NCBI RefSeq assembly: GCF_000949135.2
Contig: NZ_JTAN02000018.1
Coordinates: forward strand, 310,001-374,000
Reading direction: 5' to 3'
Length of the DNA: 64,000 nt
From: Burkholderia sp. USMB20
Lineage (GTDB): Bacteria; Pseudomonadota; Gammaproteobacteria; Burkholderiales; Burkholderiaceae
The notes under the pieces were generated by a model. The model saw only the letters and a program-made list of their open reading frames with translations. It was not told where the DNA came from and made no database searches. The position numbers and the translations under genes are program-made. Below are positions 16,765-25,200 of this stretch, piece after piece (position 1 is the stretch's first letter; each line of letters begins with the position of its first letter).

Positions 16765-18150
16765 TCAGAATGAAGCCAGCCATAGATAGATGAACAGCGT
16801 GTCGTTGTCCCTTGCATTGCGTCCGTTGCCGTCGTAGTTGGTCGTCGCGCCGAGGAACTTGGTGAAGTGCGTGTACTGGATACCGATTCGCACGTGCTGA
16901 TCAGGTATCCAGAATATTTCCGGCGTCCACCCCTGCGTATTCGGATGGAAGTTCGCGCTTGCCGCATAGGCGGCGCTGTCCGCGGTCCCCGTCGTATTGA
17001 AGAACGACAGGCTGACGCCGTACTTGGCCTGGTAGATGTACGACGCCTTGAGCCGCAACGAATTCAGGTTCGCCGCCGTGTTGTCGCTCACGACGAAGTT
17101 GTTGGGATCGTGAATGTTCTCGCGCACGTAGCGCGCCTGCGCGGTAATCGTGTGCGGCTCCAGCAGGTACTGGTACTGCGTGTCGAAACCGTAGTCGCGA
17201 TAGCGCGTCACGCCCGTGCCGAAGATCGGGAAACTGTTCGGGTCGTTCGGATAGACGTTGACGCTCAGCCCGAACGCGCCGACCATCAGGCTGTGCGGCC
17301 CCCATTCGCGCGTCAGCGCGATGCGCGCATACGGGTTGTAGCCGCGCAGATAGACCTGCGGGTGGTCCGGGTTGCCCGCGTGGTTGCCCTTGCTCAGGAA
17401 CGACCAGATGCCGTCGGCCGTGCTGTAGGCGGTCAGCTCCGCATAGACCGTCTTGTTCCAGTACAGGTACCCGCCCATGCCGACGACCTGCATCGCGAGA
17501 CCGCCCTCGATGATCGGCGTGACCGGAACGCCGGCCACCGGGCTGATCGCGGAGCCGATATACGGATAGCTCCAGGCCGGCGCGGTATTGAATACATCCT
17601 GCACGGTCGGGTTGTTGTGCAGCGTCAGGCCGAGGATCAGATCGTTGGCCGGAGACATGATCCGGTCGACGAAGCGAAAGTCGGTGTTGTCCGATGCCCA
17701 CCAGCCTTTCCATTTTCCGTTGGCATCCTGATGATCGTAGTTCGCATAGGTGAACTGTGCGAAGCCGCCGAGATGGTCGGTGATCTTCCCGGCGAGGAAC
17801 ACGCTCGCGAAGTCGAAGATCGGCAGGCCGTTCTTCGGCGTGACCGGATTGCCGCTGGCGTCGCTGTTGGCTCGCGTCTTGCTCATGTCGGCGACGGCCA
17901 TCGCCGCGAGCGGAATCGTGCGCTCGCCCAACGTATAACCGTTCAGCTTGAACATGCGCCCGTACGGCGTCAGTTCGGGAAACTGGCCGCCGGCGTGACA
18001 TGCGACGCAACTTTGCCCGGTCTGGCGCGCGAAGATCGGCAGCGCCTGCCCGACGGACGCCTGCAGCAGCGCGAGCGCCGCGATCACGACCATCCCGCCG
18101 CGATGCGCCCAGCGATGACGCGTGTCATGCCCGACAAGAAACGTTGTCAT
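16765..18150 (-). CDS. outer-membrane beta-barrel with N-terminal haem c site
   Basis: 461 residues: a signal segment (VVIAALALLQASVGQALP), a single haem motif CVACH near residue 49 in a short cytochrome-like head (QTGQSCVACHAGGQFPELTP), and then about 400 residues of alternating aromatic-rich strands. It ends in LFIYLWLASF, the terminal aromatic typical of outer-membrane barrels. The start at 18150 has GAGGGAAACCGCC before it. Such haem-headed barrels could pass electrons through the outer membrane without a separate multihaem cytochrome. It is not a recognisable MtrB/PioB. It sits between the cytochrome-PBP fusion and the c4-like cytochrome. Confidence 0.8.
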   Translation of the reverse strand: MTTFLVGHDTRHRWAHRGGMVVIAALALLQASVGQALPIFARQTGQSCVACHAGGQFPELTPYGRMFKLNGYTLGERTIPLAAMAVADMSKTRANSDASGNPVTPKNGLPIFDFASVFLAGKITDHLGGFAQFTYANYDHQDANGKWKGWWASDNTDFRFVDRIMSPANDLILGLTLHNNPTVQDVFNTAPAWSYPYIGSAISPVAGVPVTPIIEGGLAMQVVGMGGYLYWNKTVYAELTAYSTADGIWSFLSKGNHAGNPDHPQVYLRGYNPYARIALTREWGPHSLMVGAFGLSVNVYPNDPNSFPIFGTGVTRYRDYGFDTQYQYLLEPHTITAQARYVRENIHDPNNFVVSDNTAANLNSLRLKASYIYQAKYGVSLSFFNTTGTADSAAYAASANFHPNTQGWTPEIFWIPDQHVRIGIQYTHFTKFLGATTNYDGNGRNARDNDTLFIYLWLASF

Positions 18151-18299
18151 GGCGGTTTCCCTCCTCACGCCGTGTGGCCCGCGCTGCGCCGGAACGTCGC
18201 GCGATGCCTTCATTGTGCGAAGCGCCCGCGAGACCCGGCATGGGGAGACTTCCTCCATTCGCGGTCTGATTCCTACTCCATCTCGACGCGCGCGGCCGC

Positions 18300-20027
18300 T
18301 CAGGGAACGATCCAGCCTCCGTCGGCGGCAAGCTTCGCGCGATCCGGCCCGGCGAACCGCACGATATAACCGCCCTTCGACGCGAAGCGCTGCCCGGGCG
18401 CGAGCGTCAGGCGCGGGTAGTAGCCGGTCAGGATGCGACGTTCGAGCATGTCCTCGATGCGCTCGACGAGATACTCGCCCACGAACGCATCGACCATGTG
18501 ACTCAGCGTTTCGGCGAGCAGGCCGCATGCGAGATACGTGTCGGCCTGCACCTGCGGCGCGACCATCGGGATGTGCCGGATCGTGAACCAGCCGAATGCG
18601 TAGTCGACGCGCACGCGCCGCCCCTCGGGCAGGTCGAACGGATAGGCGACGCGCGTCACGCCGCGCCAGCGCGTCGGCAGCGGCGTGCTGTCGAGCCCGC
18701 CGAGCAGCCCCGACATGAACACCGTGTCCGACGCGGGCGGCACATGCTCGAGCGCCGCGAGGTCGGGCGGCCGCAGCCACAGCACGAGCGCATCGTCGCG
18801 CGGCATCCCGTGCAACGCATGTGCGACATCCTCGTGAGGCGCAAGCGCGCGATTCGACACCGCGATGCCGTGCGCCTTCAGCGCGGCGGCCAGCGCCTGG
18901 GCGCCCCGCTCGCCGTTGTCGCCCGCGCGATAGACCTGCCTGACCGTCTTCACCGGCCGCGCCGCGGCTTCATCCAGGATGCGCTTCGCGATCAGGTCCG
19001 ACTCGAGCAGCACGCCGCGCGAGAAGTACACGGAGTAGAAATCGTGATCGGTCTCGACCGGCACCTCGACGTTCGGAAACAGGCACGGCACGGCCTGCTG
19101 TTCGCAGAAGTCGTGAACGGGCGCCCAGTTCCTGCCGCCGAGCCCCGACACGACGGCCAGCACCGGCTGTCGCGCGAAATACTGCCTGAGCTGCTCATGC
19201 CACGTGTCGGGCGGCCCGGTGAGCGACCACACATGAAGCTCCCAGCGCCGATTGACCATGAACATCATTTTTCGCGTCGAGCGCAGCGGCGGCGTCGCGC
19301 CGAACGGAAACGCGTTCTTGTCCGCGAAGTAGTGCTGCAGGACGTCGAGCATGCCCGCCCGCTTCACCGGGTCCGCATCGGGCGTGACGATCGTCGCGAA
19401 ATGCAGCATCGTGTCGGTCACGCCCGGCAGCCTGCGCCGGTCGAGGCGTTTCAGATAGCGGCTCAACGCTGCCATGTCGGCATCGTCGAGCGCGTACTGC
19501 GGCATCAGCCTGCCGAGCGGCCGGCCTTCCGAATCGAGCCCTTCGCGCACGGCCCGCGCGAGCCGGTCTTCCGTGTACGGTTCGCGATCGGTGCGCATGC
19601 CGGGCACGTACGGAATGTCGAGATCCTCGCCGGTTTGCGCGCGAGGATGCGCCAGGTAGCGCCACGTGATCGGCGGGATCGTATTGTTGCCTTCCTTCGA
19701 GCCGAGGCCGCTGCGCCGGTGGCAATTGATACAGGCGGCAGCGGCGCCGCGCAGACGCACGCCGTCCTGATGCACCGCTTCGAGCGGCGCGCCCGAACCG
19801 AGGATGCCGCGCCGGTAGATCGCCTCGCCCGCGTCCGCGTCCGCCGGCTCGGCCGATGCAGATGGTGCAGCGGCCGCGGTCGGCACGGCGGGCGCTGGCT
19901 CTTCGCCAATCGCCTGCCCTGCGCTCGCGCCCAGCGCGGCCAGCAGCATCCACCGCGCCAGCCGCCTGCGCGACGCAGGCCGGCACGCCCCCGCGAGGGC
20001 GCTCAGCCGCCCCCGGATGCCGTTCAT
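18300..20027 (-). CDS. cytochrome c fused to a type-1 periplasmic-binding-protein fold
   Basis: 575 residues. After a leader (WMLLAALGASAGQAIG) and an Ala/Pro-rich linker comes a cytochrome c domain with haem site CINCHRRSGLG near residue 100 and a probable Met ligand in RLMPQYALDDADM. From about residue 230 the chain resembles a LivJ-type binding protein (YFARQPVLAVVSGLGGRNW; the following Cys-containing CEQQAVPCLFP; SDTVFMSGLLGG). The start at 20027 overlaps the previous stop as ATGA, so translation is coupled. The fusion could sense or bind a small ligand and exchange electrons. I know of no characterised homologue. Confidence 0.8.
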   Translation of the reverse strand: MNGIRGRLSALAGACRPASRRRLARWMLLAALGASAGQAIGEEPAPAVPTAAAAPSASAEPADADAGEAIYRRGILGSGAPLEAVHQDGVRLRGAAAACINCHRRSGLGSKEGNNTIPPITWRYLAHPRAQTGEDLDIPYVPGMRTDREPYTEDRLARAVREGLDSEGRPLGRLMPQYALDDADMAALSRYLKRLDRRRLPGVTDTMLHFATIVTPDADPVKRAGMLDVLQHYFADKNAFPFGATPPLRSTRKMMFMVNRRWELHVWSLTGPPDTWHEQLRQYFARQPVLAVVSGLGGRNWAPVHDFCEQQAVPCLFPNVEVPVETDHDFYSVYFSRGVLLESDLIAKRILDEAAARPVKTVRQVYRAGDNGERGAQALAAALKAHGIAVSNRALAPHEDVAHALHGMPRDDALVLWLRPPDLAALEHVPPASDTVFMSGLLGGLDSTPLPTRWRGVTRVAYPFDLPEGRRVRVDYAFGWFTIRHIPMVAPQVQADTYLACGLLAETLSHMVDAFVGEYLVERIEDMLERRILTGYYPRLTLAPGQRFASKGGYIVRFAGPDRAKLAADGGWIVP

Positions 20028-20854
20028 GGCCGTACCGTCGGCCCGCCGACCCCGGGCAGTATCGGCCACGCGTTCGCATCGATCGCCACCGGACGGCGTC
20101 CGCCCGGCGACGCCGGCCGCGCGAAGATCGCGTCGTCGAGCGGCGGATTCAGCGACACCTTGTCGATGAACAGCGTGTCCTTGGTCGCTGCAGCGGCCGT
20201 GCCGCTCTCGATCTTCATCGGAATCTGCAGGCCGTCGACGCGCTTGAAGTTGCTGTAGTTCACTTCCACGGTGATCGGGCCGGCGGGCCCGCGCACCACG
20301 CGGTCGGCCTTCACGTCCAGGAACGTATGGCTGTCGATCCACACGTGGCGCATCGCGCCGGACGGCAGCTTCACCGCGAGGCGGTACGCGTCGTGACCGC
20401 CGAGCGATTCGACGCCGTCCAGCGCCACGCCGATGCCCTTCGCGTCATGGTCGACCAGCGGCCCGTCGATCACCTGCTCGTCGCGCGCGGACGTCAGCTC
20501 GCCCGGCGTATACGGCCGCAGGCTCGCCCCGCTGCTGGCGCCCTGCTTCCAGCCTTCGCGGCCGTCGAACACGCGCACGGCCTTCTGGTTCAGCACGGTG
20601 AGTTCGAAGCGCGTCTTGTTCGGCCGCTTCATCGCGAGGATGAACGGCATGTCGCGCACGGGCGCGTTCGGGCTGTCCACATGGCCCGACCAGACCATCG
20701 TCTGGATCTTGCGCCATGCATCGGGGCCGCCTCGCGCCGCGATGTTCTTCTCGACGACCTGGTCCGCGGTCAGGCCCTGTCCCGGCAATTGCCCGCACGC
20801 GCACAGGGCCGCCATCGCGCAGCCGGCGAGCACCCACGATCCGATTCGTCCCAT
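20024..20854 (-). CDS. LolA-like outer-membrane lipoprotein-sorting protein, lipoprotein (copy 2)
   Basis: 276 residues with a lipoprotein leader (VLAGCAMAALCACGQ). The rest is a LolA/LppX-type half-barrel: NIAARGGPDAWRKIQTMVW, MKRPNKTRFELTVLNQKAV, VFDGREGW, DAYRLAVKLPSGAMRHVWI and VNYSNFKRVDGLQIPMKI. Start 20854 is preferred because AGGTGA lies six bases before it; a GTG at 20863 is the alternative. It follows its paralogue directly. LolA-like folds carry lipid or lipoproteins through the periplasm. Two copies in one operon suggest a dedicated delivery path for one of the surface proteins encoded upstream, which is inference. Confidence 0.82.
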   Translation of the reverse strand: MGRIGSWVLAGCAMAALCACGQLPGQGLTADQVVEKNIAARGGPDAWRKIQTMVWSGHVDSPNAPVRDMPFILAMKRPNKTRFELTVLNQKAVRVFDGREGWKQGASSGASLRPYTPGELTSARDEQVIDGPLVDHDAKGIGVALDGVESLGGHDAYRLAVKLPSGAMRHVWIDSHTFLDVKADRVVRGPAGPITVEVNYSNFKRVDGLQIPMKIESGTAAAATKDTLFIDKVSLNPPLDDAIFARPASPGGRRPVAIDANAWPILPGVGGPTVRP

Positions 20855-20859
20855 GGCCG

Positions 20860-21699
20860 TCACCTCGTCGGGCTGTCCGTCGGGTGGCTCGCCACCCGGG
20901 CGACGGTGAGCGGCGGCTTGCCGAACAGCGCGTCGTCGGCCGTCTCGTTGAGCGCGACGTGCTCGATCGTGATCCGGTGCGTCTGCCTGACGCCGCTCAC
21001 GACGGTCTCGAGCGTGTGCGGCATGACGAGCCCGTTCTCCTTGCGGTAATCGCGATAGAGGATGGCGACGCTATGCGTCTTGCCGTCCAGTACACGCGGT
21101 TCGCCGTCGATCTTCAGTTCGAGGAAGCTCGACGCGTCGACCCACAGGCGCCGCGTCGCGCCGTCCTTCATCGTCAGCTTCAACACGTACGCGCGGTGCC
21201 CTTCCACCTGCTCGGTGCCAAGCGTCTCGATCGTGGTGCCCTTGTTCGCGTAGTCGATCAGCGGGCCGTCGAGCTCGGCGGACGACGCGGCCGACTTGAG
21301 CTGCGCCGGCGTATACGGCTCGACGTCGTTGCGGCCCAGGTACGGCCGCACGAGCCAGCCCTGCGAACCGTCGTACACCTGCAGCGCGGTCTGCTGCTCG
21401 AACTGGATCTCGAGCCGGCTCTTGCGCGGACGCTTCAGCGTCAGCGTGAACGGCAGCTTCACGTTCTTCTTGCCGCCCGCATCGAGCTGGCCGGTCATCC
21501 TGAGCGTCGACACCGCCCGCCACGCCTGCAACCCGCCGCGCGCCGCGGCATTGCGCGCGGCGATCTGCGCCGCGTCCATGTGCGCGGCCGATGCCGCCTG
21601 TGCATTCCCCGCCGCCGAGGCCGCGAAGGCGGCCTGACCGAAAGTCAGAAAGACGGCGGCGCACGCCGCCGAAATCGACTTGAAAAGAAACCGGTTCAT
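20860..21699 (-). CDS. LolA-like outer-membrane lipoprotein-sorting protein, soluble (copy 1)
   Basis: 279 residues with a cleavable signal peptide (AACAAVFLTFGQAAFA) and no lipobox. It shares with the next gene the blocks NAAARGGLQAWRAVSTL, LKRPRKSRLEIQFEQQTAL, VYDGSQGW, HRAYVLKLTMKDG and YRDYRKENGLVMPHTLE, so the two arose by duplication. One is soluble in the periplasm and the other membrane-anchored, which parallels the LolA/LolB pair, where a soluble carrier hands lipoprotein to an anchored receptor. Direct evidence for that function is absent. It lies between the small periplasmic protein gene and copy 2. Confidence 0.82.
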   Translation of the reverse strand: MNRFLFKSISAACAAVFLTFGQAAFAASAAGNAQAASAAHMDAAQIAARNAAARGGLQAWRAVSTLRMTGQLDAGGKKNVKLPFTLTLKRPRKSRLEIQFEQQTALQVYDGSQGWLVRPYLGRNDVEPYTPAQLKSAASSAELDGPLIDYANKGTTIETLGTEQVEGHRAYVLKLTMKDGATRRLWVDASSFLELKIDGEPRVLDGKTHSVAILYRDYRKENGLVMPHTLETVVSGVRQTHRITIEHVALNETADDALFGKPPLTVARVASHPTDSPTR

Positions 21700-21760
21700 G
21701 ACTGCTCTCCCCGCATGCAGGCCGCCCGTTGCCGATGCGCGACGGCACGCGTTTATGTGA

Positions 21761-22264
21761 TTACTCGACCACCAGCCCGTCGATATGCAGCGAATCGATC
21801 AGGACGCTGACCCGTTCGCCGCGCTTGATCGGCCCTCCCTTGTTGGAAAACACCATCCAGTACTCCTGACCGGCTATCAGCTGGCCGGTCTGCCGCAGCG
21901 CGCCGATCTGGTCCATGACCGGAATCACGAGCATCGCGTGGCTCGTTTCTCCGTACAGGTAGACGGTCGACTTCGTGTCGGCGAGCAGGCGCGCCTTGTC
22001 CGGATCGACCACGCGGTAGCTGAAGCGGATCAGGTTGCCCGACGCGGTGCTGCGCACGTGCAGGTCGTCGATGCCCTTCCCCATCTGGTAATAGGCCTTC
22101 GCCTCGCGCGGCAGGCTCACCGGCACGTACGGCGAGCGCCGGTGCGCGGCCTCGGCCGGCGCGTCCTGCCCGGCCGCGGCCGGCCGAGGCAGGACCACCA
22201 CGGCAACGCACGCGCCGCCCGCGAGCAGCAGCGCCGCTGCCGTGCGCCACGCGGCCCGTTTCAC
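21761..22264 (-). CDS. uncharacterised periplasmic or membrane-anchored protein (167 aa)
   Basis: 167 residues with an N-terminal hydrophobic anchor or signal (TAAALLLAGGACVAVVVLP) and a compact domain containing FSYRVVDPDKARLLADT, TVYLYGETSHAMLVIPVMD and EYWMVFSNKGGPIKRG. I do not recognise the family. It starts with GTG at 22264, overlapping the TGA of the giant gene as GTGA. This implies translational coupling and fixes where the giant gene must end. Position between the giant surface protein and the LolA pair suggests an assembly or stabilising role. Confidence 0.75.
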   Translation of the reverse strand: MKRAAWRTAAALLLAGGACVAVVVLPRPAAAGQDAPAEAAHRRSPYVPVSLPREAKAYYQMGKGIDDLHVRSTASGNLIRFSYRVVDPDKARLLADTKSTVYLYGETSHAMLVIPVMDQIGALRQTGQLIAGQEYWMVFSNKGGPIKRGERVSVLIDSLHIDGLVVE

Positions 22265-25200
22265 CGCAGCGCCCGGTGAGCGTGGCGGGGTGCCGCCTGC
22301 GCCGGAATCGGCGCCGGCGGGCGCGGTGCGGTACCCGGTTGGGTACGGGTCTGCGTCTGCGTGCGATTGCGCGGCGGCGTCTGGGTCGGGCCTGCAGCAG
22401 CACGTTCGACGGCGGCCGCGCGAGCGCCGGAGACTGCGTCAGCGCACCGGCCGGCCGCGGCCGCGCCGCCGGTGCGAGCCGCGGCGCGCCTGCCAGCGGC
22501 CGCCGCAACGCCGGCGCCTGGATCTGCGTCAGCGGCTGGAGGCCGTTGAGCAGGCCCTGGATCCCACCGGCGCCCGGCAGCCCGGCGAGCAAACCCGCCA
22601 CGCCGGCCGGCTGGTTCCCGCCCAACGCCAGCGGATCGGTCGGCCCGCCGCCGAGCAGGCCGCCCAGCAGGCCCGGCGTCACGTACTCGACCGCGCCGAT
22701 GTCGTAGCCGTTGCCTTGCGGCCGCGGCGTGCCGAAGATGTCGTGATTCGGTGCGCCGCGCCCGGTGGCCGCCCCGATCGCCGGCGATGTGCCCTTGATC
22801 GAGTAGTTGCCCATCATCACGTTGTAACCCGCACTGCCCGGCGTGAGCGCCTCGTTGAACAGCGACAGCGGCCCATACGACATGTTGATCCACTGGTTGC
22901 CTTCATCGGGCGTGGCCGTCGGCATCAACCCGAACAGCGGATTCGGCAGCACCGCGTCGGCGATCCCGGGCGGCACGGCGAAGCCGTTCCCGCCGGCTTC
23001 CGGCGGTACCCGCGACCCGTTGCAGTACTGGCCCACCGTCTGCGGATCCGCCGCGATGTTGGTCGTGGCGTAGCCCGCCGTGCTGGTCATGATCGAATGC
23101 TGCGGATTCATCGTCAGCCCGGATTGATGATTGGCAGGCCCGGTGTCGCCCCACGCGCCGATGTCCCAATAGAACGGCGGGGTCGTGCCGCCCGTCACGC
23201 AGAAGCCTGTCGACTTCCCCTGCTGGTTCAGGACCGGGTTCAACGTGACCGCGTTCTGCACGCCGGGGATGTTCGGGTTCGGCTGCGAACTCACCGAGAT
23301 GTAGAACGAGCGGTTTTGCCAGAACAGGTTGTTGGTCAGCACCGGGTTCGAGAACTTCGTGCAGTTCGGCTCATCCGCGGGACACCTGACGTTCCCCCTG
23401 AAATTCGCGGGCGGCACGAACGCTGCCAGCAGGTTCTGCGTATGGGATGTCGTCTCCAGCCCGGCCGGCTGCTGCGTCGAGGCCTCGATGAAGCTCGTGC
23501 ACGTCGAGTCCGCGCTGTTCGGGCTGCTCGTGCATCCCGGCGGCGGCACGTTCGACTGCGACGCGGCCGGCGTATTGAACAGCACGCCCGCCGACGCCGT
23601 CGCATCGTTCGCGATCACCGTGTTGTTGATGAAGTCCACGCGCACCGCATCCTGCAGCGACACGCCACCGCCCGACCAGCCGGCCACGTTGTCCGCGATG
23701 ATGTTGTTGATCACGCGCACCTTGTACCACTTGTTCGGGTTGCCGAGGTTGCGCTGCACGTCCGTGCCGTTGACGCTCTGCAGCCGCAGGCCACCGCCCT
23801 TGCCGCTCTCCGCGGTATTGCCCATGATCAGGTTGCCGTCGATCACCAGATCCGGGCCGATGCCGTCGGACAGCTGCGGCGCGCAGTCGACGTCGACGAG
23901 GCTGTTCTCGCAGAACGTGCCGTCGGGCGGCACGCCCTGCGCGATGATGCCACCGCCGTACGTCGGCAACGTCGGGTTGTTGCTCTGGTTGAACAGCACC
24001 ACGTTGTGCGACAGGTCGCCGTTGTAGCTGAACCCGAAGTGCGCGACGCCGCCGCCGTCACCGCTGCTGATGTTGCCGCATACCCAGTTGTAGTTGAACT
24101 TGTAGTAGTCGGCGCCCGAGCAGAGCGTCACGCCACCTGCCGACGACGGCGTGGTCGAGTTGATCTCGTCGCCGTACGACGCGTTCCCCGTCACCGCGTT
24201 GTGATGAACGTTGACGAACGTGTTGTACATGAACGGCAGCTGCGTCACGCCGTCCGCGGCGATGTTGCCGTCGGGCACTTCCACCTGGCCGACCGTGATG
24301 CCGCCCGACAGCGTGCCGGCATTGCCGGTCACCCGGTTGTTCGAGACCTCCGTGTAATGGTTCCAGCCGTGCAGGAAGATCCCGCCGCCCCCCTGCGAGC
24401 TGTTGGTGACCGTGATCCCGTCGATGCGCGACGGGTTGCACAGGAAGTTGCTGTAGTTCGGGTTGTTCGGATCCGTCGTGCAGTCGTGCCGCGTCAGCAG
24501 CGTGCAGACACCGTTCGCGGTGCAGTTTGCGCTCGGCTTCACGCCCTTGCCCAGCACCGTGATGCCCGCGCCTTCATACGCGCCCAGCAGCGACGGCTCC
24601 ATCAGCAGCTCGCCCAGGTTGCCGTTCAGCGTACCGTCCCAGCCGACCGTCGGCTCGAACGGAATCGGATCCGCGTGCCCCTGCATCTGCGTCGAGCACT
24701 GATAGCTGCCTGACGGATCGTACGGGTTGTTGGTCGGCGAGATCGGCTTCGTCGGGTCGTACGCGGCCGAAATCATCCCGCCGTCCAGCGACGTACCGAA
24801 CAGGCACGAGATCAGCCTGCGCCACGGATCGAGCTTGCCGGACGGATGCGTGTTCGCGTTGACCGTCACCGACCCGGCGCCGACGCCTTGCAGCCGCACC
24901 GGCTTCCACATCACCAGCATCTCGTTGTACGTGCCCGGGCCGACGACGATCATGTCGCCCGCGCTCGCATTGTCGATCGCGGTCTGCAGCGCGTTGCTCG
25001 CGCCGTTCTCGCCGCCGACGTAGGTCGGCGTCTTGCCGCCGACCGTCACCGTGATCGCGTCGATCGAGCGCTTGCCGTTTCCGGCCGTGACCACGAGCTC
25101 ACCGCACTGCGTCGCCGGCGCGCCCATCTGCTGGATCGTGCAGGTCGACGGCGCCGTCAGCCCCGGCAGCGTCGGAATGCTCAGGTCGGGCACGGTGACG

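Noticed and set aside
21753-22260. Continuation of the giant protein by another 170 residues to 21753
   Set aside because: The extension is Arg/Gly-rich, lies over a well-supported gene in another frame, and disappears if one base is restored near 22388, which places the stop in a GTGA overlap.
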